Assembly: GCA_964035545.1 (NCBI GenBank)
Contig: OZ037765.1
Location: 25,680,504 to 25,744,503 of the forward strand
From: Bugula neritina
Taxonomy: Eukaryota > Bryozoa > Gymnolaemata > Cheilostomatida > Bugulidae
DNA length: 64,000 nucleotides
Direction: 5' to 3'
The translations under genes were made by a program, and so were the position numbers. The first letter of the stretch is position 1. Every line of letters starts with the position of its first letter. The notes under the pieces were generated by a model. The model saw nothing but the letters and a program-made list of their open reading frames with translations. It made no database searches and was not told the origin of the DNA. Below are positions 34,501-44,700 of this stretch, piece after piece.

Positions 34501-37500
34501 ACTTAATACCCCATTCTCTCAACACTAACACTTTCTAACTGTTCTCTCTCACTTTCAATTGTTACGGACACGCACTAAATGCACAGAGATTTTTACTCAA
34601 TATAAACTCAAATGCTTTTGTAACACTATTTTAACTCAAATCAAACTCTGTGTATTTTGAAATTGCTAATTTTTTTCAGTTAGAAACAAACTCTTGCAAA
34701 ATAATGTTGGCTGTACAGCAATTAAATAGAATCTGATTTTTTCTTCTATGGGGCTTACTCTATCTTATAATGCATAACATTGAGTTAGCGCTGCTACTGT
34801 ACTTCTAGCTAGATACCACTTCTCAGTAGGCATGATGTAACACTGTAGAAGAATAGATAGAGAGTTATATCTGTCTGTTTATCTTACTTTCAGATCCTGG
34901 TAGTTACTTCCAGAAAGCGCCTTGGCAGAGGTAGTTTACTAATAATATAATAACACTGCGGTAACCATACCCTTCTAATCGGCCATATATACCTTAGACA
35001 CATTTAACTTTCTTCTTAATTTTTAAAAATTCTTCTTGTTTTCTGTAATATTGAAACAAATGAAATGTGTATGTCTATCAGGAACGTTTAATGTAAATGT
35101 TTGGATAAATTTTTAATGAAATTTACAGAAGTACATAATGTATATCCATACCTAGATAAACAGTTTGTATATTTTTTATTTTCACATTTATATTCTATGC
35201 TTCTTCGAACAGTTGTGTGTTTTGTTATGCTATCACTGCATCTTACTGCATCTTGCTGCTGCATGTCTCTGGATCCAGAGCATTCTACGGTTGGGCATGT
35301 CGTGTGTTTATTTGCAGCTTGTGGTACATTTTGCAGTGAAACTGTTAACCAAGTTAGTGAGGCTCCACGGAAATACACTCCATCTCACACCTGGGCTGCT
35401 GTTCATTCAGATAGCGGTAGTGGTGCACCTAGGCCTGGTGCTCATTCTGCATCGCAGGCTGGCCCTTATAAGCCTCCATCTGCACCAACCTCAAAATATC
35501 AACCTCCCCCACCATCCAATAACCCCCCATCGCAATACAAGCCTCCAAGTTTCTATAAGTGAGTGTGTGCTTGTAGTAACTCTGATATAGTGTTGCAGAT
35601 GAGACAGTCTTCATGCATATTATACTGATGCACCATGCGACCTTATATATAGCAGTACAAATTGTTGTAGTGGGTAGCAAATATATTTGCATGGAAATAT
35701 TTGTATAATTGATATGTAGAGCCAATATCTAAAATGTAAATTTTTTAGCTTTTTCATTAACAATTTAAAATGAAGCGTAATCTAAACATCAATTAGTTTA
35801 AGTTGCTACCCTCTTAGTTGGAATTGGTACATGTATGTTTCATATTTGAACATTTTCAGAGCCCCATTACTCTACTTTCATGTTTCAAGTTTATAGTTTT
35901 ATTGTGAAATCACTTAAAATTAAGGACTTAGATACATTGTGTGCCAACTAAGCAGTTTGAGTCCATTTTAGTGCTCCCAAGCCGTCTGCAGTGGGCCCTA
36001 AGCCATTTGCCCCTTCGCAGCAAGATCCAGCTGGAGATGGTGTGGTTACAAAGGGCACGTCTGCTATGAACCAACAAGCTGGCAGCTCAGACAAGACACC
36101 CATTTGCGCTAAATGCAATGTTGAAATCAGGTTTGTGTTCAATCTCAAATTATATTGCTAATTATTGAATAAATGTATTGTTATTTGAGCACCCAGTACT
36201 TATTGAAATTTTTGAAGTTTGAATAAATGTGTATAAAATGTTAAACTTATTGTAAATCCATTGAACACTAGCTAGTTATTTGTATATAATATACAAATTA
36301 TAATTCCATTATTGACATGGAAAATATTTAGTAATTTTTATTCTTGTAGAGGACCTTTCGTGTTGGCCTTGAATAAGTCATGGTGTCCAAATCATTTCAC
36401 TTGTTCTAAATGCAACAGTGAACTAGTCAACATGGGCTTTGTGGAACTGAATGGAAATGTTTATTGCGAGAATGATTATGAGAGCTTCTTTGCACCGAAA
36501 TGTGCCAAGTGCAGGCAGGCAATAATCGGGGTAGGTCTGTGAAATTTATTCTGGGAGTTCAGACGTATAAAGTAATAATAGGTTATCCCAAAGCATCATA
36601 CTTTATCTTTAAACTACTTGTTTGTTTAGTTTCACATCTGAAAAGAATGTGATGTAATTTAGCATGTTTTTATTGCTCAACATCCTATTCTTCCTTTTAT
36701 TATCTGTATTATAGCTCTAGACAAGGCTATAAATATTTTCACATGAAGCTGTTCCCTGTATTTAAGATCATTTATATTGCATCTACTGCCCAATACTAAA
36801 TTCTTGACATTTTCCTCACTAATTAAAACACCACTATTATAATCAGCATAGGCAGTTATTAGCTGTAATTGTTTTACTCTATATATAATATATATTCATG
36901 ACTTATCATGTAAGCATAGATGATGATTAGCCATAATTGCAACACCAATTAATTGTAAGAAGCTGAAACATTGTTTTCAGAGTGTAAGCTTTCAAGAAAT
37001 AGTTTTATAGTTGCATCATGTTTAGATATGTAGTCTATCAAAGCACAATAAAAACTGCTAAAATCTTAATTTACGAATTGGACATACTTTATATGCAGGA
37101 CACAATAAATGCTTTGGAGAAAACGTGGCATCCCAATTGTTTCGTGTGTGAAGAATGTGGGGAGGCCATAAGCAGCGGAGCTTTTCATGTGGAACAAGGC
37201 AGACCCTACTGTATGAAAGGTGATTTACTTTGTCAAATATGTTCAAGGACATTCTTAACATAGTTCAGTTTTTGTGCATCATATTGTGCATATTTGATAG
37301 CAAATTTAATGGTAGTTTGTCTTAATAGACTGGCAAAGGCTATTTCAAACCAAATGCAGTGGATGCACCTTCCCAGTAGAGCCTGGTGACAAATGGATTG
37401 AAGCTCTAGGTGCTAACTGGCATTCTGAATGCTTTGTATGTGGGGTAAGTGCATCTTATACAACAGTAACTCATGAATTTTCTATCACAGAAAGCAGGTA

Positions 37501-37618
37501 TAAAAACATGGTCAACCATTGTAATTATCTGATACAGGTTTGCAAAATCCAATTAGAAGGGAAACCATTTTACCCTAAAGAAGGCACGCCCCTGTGCAAA
37601 GACCATGCTTCTCGTTAA
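28883..37618 (+). CDS. Zasp: Enigma/ZASP-type PDZ-LIM scaffold protein (PDZ plus three LIM domains)
   Basis: Cytoskeletal scaffold of the ALP/Enigma family. The PDZ domain of this family binds alpha-actinin and the LIM domains bind kinases and other partners at Z-discs and adhesion sites. Exons: 28883-28987, 31359-31510, 33592-33693, 33897-34057, then either 34358-34409 or 34894-34930, then 35337-35558, 35972-36130, 36350-36530, 37099-37219, 37329-37444, 37538-37618. The form using 34358-34409 is 483 residues, usual for Enigma proteins. A separate Ser/Tyr-rich exon (31784-32352) probably starts a shorter isoform. PDZ signature [10 protein letters not shown] at residues 15-24; the middle region is Ser/Pro-rich; the LIM domains are C-terminal. 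The stop is TAA at 37616 and a poly(A) signal is at 37939. A possible in-frame extension upstream of 28883 begins with TTG, not ATG, and is rejected. Enigma versus ZASP orthology cannot be separated here. Confidence 0.93.
31669..31698 (+). promoter_or_regulatory. Candidate internal promoter (CCAAT plus TATA-like)
   Basis: GACCAATCAG puts CCAAT at 31669-31673 and ATATATAG lies about 20 bp downstream, with a start expected near 31720. It is about 90-115 bp upstream of the ATG at 31784 of the Ser/Tyr-rich exon. Positional inference only; these motifs are short and common in AT-rich DNA. Confidence 0.4.
31784..32352 (+). CDS. Alternative Ser/Tyr-rich first exon of the Enigma/ZASP gene
   Basis: About 189 codons, beginning [13 protein letters not shown] and rich in Ser, Tyr, Arg and short SRY / YVPR repeats; the last part ([20 protein letters not shown]) is charged. 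It ends AAAGGA|GTAAGT in phase 2, the same phase as PDZ exon 2, so either can join 33592. There is no good acceptor that would join it to the PDZ exon in frame: the usable AG positions give stops, or lack a pyrimidine tract. A CCAAT box (31669-31673) and a TATA-like ATATATAG (31691-31698) lie upstream, favouring an internal promoter and a PDZ-less isoform. An in-frame ATG also exists at 31724 but would sit almost at the transcription start. I do not recognise the sequence family. Confidence 0.7.
34358..34409 (+). CDS. Alternative exon a of the Enigma/ZASP gene (ZM-like core)
   Basis: A 52-nt exon between TTGTAG and GTAAGT, phase 1 at its start and phase 2 at its end. It encodes [16 protein letters not shown], whose YNNPAGLYQ resembles the core of the ZM (Zasp-like) motif, FNSPIGLYS-like, that helps bind alpha-actinin. 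It cannot be spliced in frame to the next small exon (34894-34930), which has the same phases, so the two should exclude each other. The ZM reading is weak because the motif lies after the SQSFKTLQ segment, whereas in the sister gene ZM comes before QSKSFKILEQ. Confidence 0.7.
34894..34930 (+). CDS. Alternative exon b of the Enigma/ZASP gene
   Basis: A 37-nt microexon after a strong pyrimidine tract and acceptor (CTTACTTTCAG), followed by a GTAGTT donor. It encodes [13 protein letters not shown] when entered in phase 1, and a stop when entered in phase 2, so it must follow 33897-34057 directly and replace 34358-34409. It ends in phase 2 and joins 35337. The donor is weaker than its neighbours, so it may be a minor form. 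Confidence 0.6.
35972..37618 (+). other. Three C-terminal LIM domains of the Enigma/ZASP gene
   Basis: LIM1: CAKC...[11 protein letters not shown]...YCENDY (exons 35972-36130 and 36350-36530). LIM2: CAKC...[11 protein letters not shown]...YCMKD (36350-36530, 37099-37219). LIM3: CSGC...[11 protein letters not shown]...LCKDHA (37329-37444, 37538-37618). The zinc ligands are present in all three; note the third ligand set of LIM1, CPNH instead of HPEC. Order, linkers and the C-terminal KDHA ending match human PDLIM5/7 and LDB3. Confidence 0.93.
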
Positions 37619-38228
37619 CACTGCTTGTTTGAGTGGCTATCTTTATCTTCTCTGGCTGTTTAGCGGTAAACTTGTGTTTCTTCAAATGTGATAACAATTG
37701 TACTCACAAAATATTTTTGTTTATCTGCAATACTTATGCATGGTTTGAGGTTTAACCTTCTATTTTCTCATGACAGATATTTGTATTAATATGGTAGCAT
37801 TTAACAAAAAATGTTTTGTGTTGCTTATGCTTAAAAAGATGCTTATGCACATACGCCTAAATATAGTGGATGTAATTATGCATTAATATTAGATATAGTA
37901 TCCATTTCTTTACTATAATTCAACTGCTTAGTCATTTTAATAAATATCATATTCTGGTGTCATTCTTAAGTTTTTATAAATTTTTTCAAGTCTAATTCTA
38001 TAATTTTTGCATTTTTAACAACGTTATCTTAAACATAACTCTTGTTATGCAATTAGATACAGCTTCTTTTAGTTTTACTTACAATGATCTTATATTTTGT
38101 CACTCTTTGCTAAATTGGCTGCTGCATTTATAAAATAAATATATGAAAGTATTTCATGACATTACAAGTGATCTGTTTCTGTAGATTAGTAAAACTTTCT
38201 TCTGGCTTCCATACACCTCTGCCATAAA
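37619..38228. other. Convergent 3' region between the Enigma/ZASP and TONSL genes
   Basis: About 600 bp holding the 3'UTRs of two convergent genes. I searched the minus strand for further TONSL exons (leucine-rich repeats) and saw none. No repeat was recognised. Confidence 0.6.
37939..37944 (+). promoter_or_regulatory. Poly(A) signal AATAAA of the Enigma/ZASP gene
   Basis: The canonical hexamer lies 321 bp after the stop codon; a second occurs near 38134. The TONSL stop on the other strand is at 38229, so the two transcripts end within about 0.3 kb of each other or overlap. Confidence 0.6.
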
Positions 38229-38726
38229 TTATATTTCATCTGCATTCACTGCAACAACCTAAAATGTGAGCAAATATTTATTAAAGAACTATAATTTAAT
38301 AATTTCAATTTATTATTTCAATAAAAGTATCTGGGCCTTGAAGTTAATAATATGAGGAAATTAAATGGCAAGTTAGTCTTCACCCAAGTGATGACATGGT
38401 TTAAATTAAAACAAGAAAGGTGACAGATTCTGGTCTGAAAATTTAGCTAAGTGACTAAAATAATCAAAAGAAGTGTCTGCTAAAATATATTGCTGTTCTG
38501 TTATAGCTTGTTTATCCTTATTCAGTCTCTCAATGGTTTCTAGCATATACAAACCTTTTCGTTGTCAACTAGAATGTCCGAGACCGGGTCTTCATTGAAG
38601 AGTTCTGCACCATCTGATGCTCGAACTAATACAATGTTAGATGCGTCTAATGACTCAAAAGAATTTTTTTTACTCAATCTTCGAACCAACTCATCAGAAA
38701 GCCAACCAATCGTACGAGTTTCACAT
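38229..38726 (-). other. TONSL ubiquitin-like domain end and early stop
   Basis: Exon 22 (38555-38726) continues the ubiquitin-like fold: CETRTIGWLSDELVRR, NIVLVRASDGAELF, DPVSDILVDNEK. Exon 23 (38229-38258) is 30 nt and adds VVAVNADEI then stops; it aligns with human EVLAEVTSWDL, so the exon is homologous and not random. Its acceptor is CACATTTTAG. In human about 370 more residues of LRRs follow. Confidence 0.75.
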
Positions 38727-41700
38727 CTAGGAAAATAGAAAGCAAACAAGTAATTTCTTTTATCATTACAGGGTACATACATTATGTTAGGGAGGTAAAC
38801 AAAAGTGGGGTGTCAAAATTCACAAGTTATACAAACCAGGGATTTTACAGAAAGCATTGCAAATAATAGTTGTTTTGTGATACCTTGAAACTGGAATGAG
38901 AAGAACTCGGTTTTTCCACTGAACTAGAATCCTAATGTTATGGTGATATGAGCTGTTCAACTCAGTAAGAGGATTCACTGGACGAGTCATCACATCGGTG
39001 ATTGGTGGCTTCACCACACATACTGACGTACTAGTGAACCCACTGTCTTTTGTCTCATTGAGCCTCATAGGTGCAACATAACTTGTATCAAACTTGGCTG
39101 CAGAGTTTTGTATGGGTGAAACGTCGGATATTCTGCACTGTTTCCGACGTGGAGTTGACGATGGCAGTGCAGCACTGTTCATATTGCATATGCTGCTATC
39201 ATTTTTGGTAACATTCAAGTGTTTTGTCATGGAAGCAGCCTGGCGTACTGATTGCTTTCCTGGTATGGAATCAACAGAAATTGTTTTAGCTGGCTTTAGT
39301 TTATTCCTTTTAGATTTGCTATCAAGTGAATTGAAGCTAGCTGATGGAGTAAGTTCGCACATTTCTATCACATTGTCAGCAGAACTTTGCTTCTGACTTG
39401 ACTCGATGAGATCCACACCTAGTTCATTGGGTAACACATTTTCTTTATCAACAACTTCAGCTGTGTTCTGTATATCTACATTCATAGAACTGACTTTTTT
39501 TGATTCACAGATAATAGTATTTGTCTCTGCTTCTGAATCAAATAGAGAATCCTGAGTGAGAGACGAAGGCAATCTGGCGGTATTTTCATCATGTTCATCT
39601 TTGTCTTGGAGTCGATATTCCTTTTCAAAAATTGTAGGCCCGTCCAGCAGTTCAGAGAGACTGTCATTGGGTGCAAAATCTACACCAGAGTTTTCCGCTA
39701 CTGCCTCTCCAATATGCAAACGGTTTACTTGAGTTGCTTCAAATGCAGGAGTTAATTGACTGCAAGCTTCCTACATAACCACCAAATAGGGGAGATTAAT
39801 AATATAATAAACCATTGTGATCTACAGCTGGCCATATATTGCAAGTTTAGTTTTCATTTATGTTGCGTTGGTATTTAGTCTAGACCTATATTTTAGTAAA
39901 CGAAAACTATTGTTAATGTAACTTGAATCATAGCATAAATCATAAAAGTTATGCTTCAGCTTCACTATTGTTGAACATGTGTCAAACATTTGTTTCTGCA
40001 TATGGACAGTGATGCACAGACTACTACTTTACACAATGAATGTAAAGGTAGTCTGTTCTTATAAATCAAATAGATAAAAATGGCTTACAGCAGAGGTTAT
40101 GCAGAGTGCAAATGCCATGTCTAGAATGTGGATATAATGAGCCGATAGCTACACATGGTATAAATGTTACCTTTATTGGAGATAGCGACGGTAGCCTTTT
40201 ACGAACTCTCTTTGTAGAACTCAGATTTGGAGACAGAGGTCTCTTTTTAGCTTCAGGACTTGGATTCGGCGACAAAGGCTCAAATAGCGCAGCAATGTCT
40301 GCTGCATTAGAAATCACTCTTTGATCATTTGGAGTTTGAGTTGGTTCTGAAGAGGAGATACTCAAAGTCTTTCGAGATTTACTTTGAGACTTCTTAGCAG
40401 GGCACTTAGATTCCTCCAAATTAGTAGAATTGTTGCTGTTTGAGTCTGGGGAGCCAAGCAGTCTTTTCTCCGGTGTTTCCTCAATAACCATCGGCGATGA
40501 CGCTGTCTCCTGGCAGTCATCATGTTTCCTATTTGTATGTCTGTTCAAAGATGTTAGAAATATATGTCTCAGGAGCTGGCTTTCTTTACAACATACACAT
40601 CATCATAACGCAGTCCAACATTATTAATGTACTGATTACGATAAAATAATGTAATAAAGTGATCACACCAATAAAACTAGTAATTACAGCAGAATGCAAT
40701 GCTCTACGGTACATACCTTTTCAGTGGCTGGTGAGAATCATTTCTCTTCTGCTTTTTCTTCTCTGGACCTATAGAGTAGTCATCTATAAGCCAGTCACCA
40801 GTAGCATGTAGATTATCATCACAGTCATCTCGGAGAAGGGTGGGCCCTTCGGGACCAGACACATTATCTTTAGCACATGGTGGGGCAATTCGCTTTGCTG
40901 ACTTCCTTACGTTAGCTACTGCTGATTTATACAGTTCTGTAGCAGACAACTCCGGTGACAAAGCCGGCTCTGATTGATGAATTGGTTGAGAATTGACACT
41001 GAAATATAAATAATTAAAACTGTAAAGCCAACTTTCTTTTGACCATTAAAAAGTTTCTTTTTCTGTTAGCACATACTATTATAACACTATCAAAAATATC
41101 AATTATCATAAAACCATCAATCATATTCCTCTATACCTTTAGATATGCCCTTTTGCTGAATGATGATCTCAATATAAAGCTAAAGATGAGGGGACACATC
41201 AATTGTAAAAGGCCTATAATTATAGACTCCCTATTTCTAACACACAATACAATAATATTATGCAAACTGAAAAACTTGTTGATAATTCATCAATTAACTG
41301 AAATGAATTTCCTTCAGTCACTCAAAGCAAGACAAGTTTATCTAAAAATAGCGAAGTCTGTGCATTCCACATGACATACCATGTTCAAAAAATGTTTCAA
41401 GCAAAATGTTTTTGCTTTGGCTTTATCAAATTTTAGCCTTCCCTATGGAAAGGGATGAATGAATGTAATAACGTATGAGAGTTCAACTTGTGTTTTATCA
41501 TACCTATCACCACTATCTTTCCTTTGTCTCTGTACAGGCCCAACATCAGCCATGGCGGCTGCTACATCATCCTCTGAAGGAAAAAATAATCATTAGAAGC
41601 AATGAATTAAATCTTAGATTTTAAGCAAGTAAACATACCTCAAGTCATAACTGACATGCTGAAACCCCTGACTATATGAATTCCACTTAGTAAGTCACAC

Positions 41701-44700
41701 AGCTCTTACTTGTTTGCTGGTACTGCTCTTTGAAAAGTTTAGGTTTTGGAGTTATCCCCTTTCGAAGCATACAACTCCGTAACATAGCCTCGATGTCTTC
41801 AGCAGCTTGCTTAGAATCTTCGTCCAAGTCTTCATACGCATTCTCCAGATAGTTCAGAAGATAATCCAGAGGGTAGCTATTCTGTAATCAACCACCATTA
41901 AATGTAAGATACAGAGCAGAGTTTGGTTTGACCCTGAAAGGGGTCACAACACATACTATTTGTCATAGTATTATATAGTAATAGTAAGACAAAACTTCAT
42001 GGCTGAAGAAACATTAAAGAAAAGTATACATATCATAGTACTATATATATTTATTACCACTACAATCTGAGAAATTTGACCATTTCTAGGAAGCAGTCAA
42101 GCCTAGTGGGTAGCATAGTTTGAATGCTATGTAGAGCTTTCGGTCATGACTACATTTGACCACTGCTGTTTCTGTGTTACATTAAAAGTACTTGAGACTA
42201 AATGCAGAGTTCACCAAACACTCGTTATAACATACATGTATATAGATTGTTGCTTTACATCCCACTGCTGGTTATTTAAAAGTATACAGAAAAGATATTA
42301 AACGTAATAAACTACACAGCATAGTCATAAAAATCACAATGTTTACCACAACACAACTTTACTGAACAGGAGCTACAGCAGGGAGATACCCACATGATTA
42401 TCTTTAGCTATCACACTTGCACCAGCTTCTATTAGATACTGAATAGTCTCAAAGCACCCTGAGCTGCAAGCATCATGTATTGGAGTCACTCCATCCGTCC
42501 CTAAAAATCAAACAGCAACAACACCAGGGCTATAAATTTAGCTGCTCTACTTATTTTAGTTTCTTTCACTGAGCAATTATCAAAATCGAAATTCTGCTGC
42601 ATAAAAGAGTTAGGGTGGTCAATAGTACTTTTGAAACGATTGTCAATGTTGGGTGGAGTGTGAAAATCAGTCTGCAACATATTCATTATTAAACAGATTT
42701 GTTCTGTACCTACATTATCCCATTATATAAATAGTGCGCACATACATACACATATTCATACACACACACATGGTCATACACACATATTCATACATACACA
42801 TACTCACACACATATATACACACACATATATACACACACACATATACACACACATATACACACACACATATATATACACATATACACGCACATGGTCACA
42901 CACATGCATACATAGTAATACACTATTCACTGTTAGTATAATAGTGAATAGTCAGCTCACCAGCTCTATCATTTATATCTGATCCATGTTCTACAAGAGT
43001 CTTTGCAATCTCAGCATGGTTGTGGATGGCTGCTTCATGTAACGGAAACCAACCTGCGTGGTCTCGAATGTTTACCGGATGACCCTAAATATTTAATATA
43101 ATTACACAAAATCAGTAAAACACAATAAAATACAAGGCGTAAGCAGAAGTTGCCGATTCACATTTCACTAACCTTGTTGAGTAATTCAATAACCAGTTCC
43201 ATCTTGCCTTTCATAACAGCCTGGTGTAGCTTAGTTTCCCCCAGTTCATTCCTCTATCAAAGCAAACATCCAAATAAACAAAACTAGCAAGTAGAATAAG
43301 TAAGTAGTAAGTTCTTCTACCATCTAACCTTTACATAAAATTGCAAAGGTCAAAACCTATTTCAACCGACATAGTGTTTAGTAAACAGAAAGAAAATCTA
43401 CAGTGTAAAGAGACCTCATAGTAAATGTATCCTTTAAACTTATAACGAATGCATAGTAAAGCCTTGTCATTCTATACCAATAATTCACTTTTCTGGTACA
43501 CACATCTTTATGCTTGATGGATTTAGTGAATCTCAAGTTTTACAGTAACATGGCAGAAGTCGGGGAACAGATTGCAATGCTAGTTAGACTTACTAATATC
43601 TTAAATGGTTTGCAACGAGTAGACTTCACAGTTTCACTTTCTCGTTCTTCGTCAGATGAATGGTCGGAAAGCTCAAACCCACCGTCCTACAAGAATGATG
43701 AAATTGCATGACTTTAGGAGTTGAATGATGTTAGATACCATTAAATAGCATGAGTAACTATTTCATTTGTTTATGTAAAAAGCCACCTATATAAAATGTT
43801 TAGTGCCTCAATTTTTTATATTTCTTGTTATCACATAATTTCCACGATTACAATGCAGTTTAGTTCAGAGTTTGGCTACCAATAACTAAACTTTAAAACC
43901 AATAGGATAGTATTTATATTGCAAAATATAAACCCAATCTAACCATCAAAGGTGACTTAATAATTATAAAATTATCCAACAAGAATGTACATTGTGTACA
44001 AGCTCCACCCACAAACAAGCAATACCGAGTACATACACTGCTTTCACCTCCATCTTCACCACCACTATTCTGGCTTTCATCTTCTGTCTGACTCTCTAAA
44101 GGTAGACCAAGTTCTATTTTTATTTGCTCCACTTTCTTACAACACTCTTCATACTTGTCTTGATAATCTAAGCCTTTCATGGAATCTCTATAGTTTTTTA
44201 GCACAAGTAGCTAAAAGTTCAAAGCATAAAAACTAAAAGAGCATGCATTTCAAAAAATATGATATGACTAATTCAACAATGATTACAAAAAAGTAATAGA
44301 TACACAGTTGTTTGTAACAAAGATCGATATCTTATTGTTTCCATTTATATTATTCGCTAATTAGTTCTAGTTTCAAATCGAGCATCCAAGAAGTTGGCCA
44401 ACATAAGAAGCTAATTTAAAGGCAACAGCTCTTACTATATATGAAATGCATGCAAATTACTAAAATAAATTTGCAAACTATAAAAAAAGTGTATTGTATG
44501 CATATAAAAATATAAAATAATGCTAAGTGAAATGCAGTTTATTGAATAGAAGGTATTTACATGGAGTTTCTTATCACCAGCACTACGTGAGTGACTCTCA
44601 GCCTTCTTATAACACTGGCATATCATCTCAATGTTGTTACTGCCATTCTCCATGCAACTGGCAACGTTGAGCAAAGACTTGGCTGCCTGATACAACAAAC

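Noticed and set aside
35101-35336. Upstream part of a 153-codon ORF starting at 35101
   Set aside because: Only the part after the acceptor at 35336 matches the neighbouring exons in phase and composition; the rest is intron.
42715-42982. ORFs of 71 and 82 codons on both strands
   Set aside because: They are translations of the CA/TA microsatellite.
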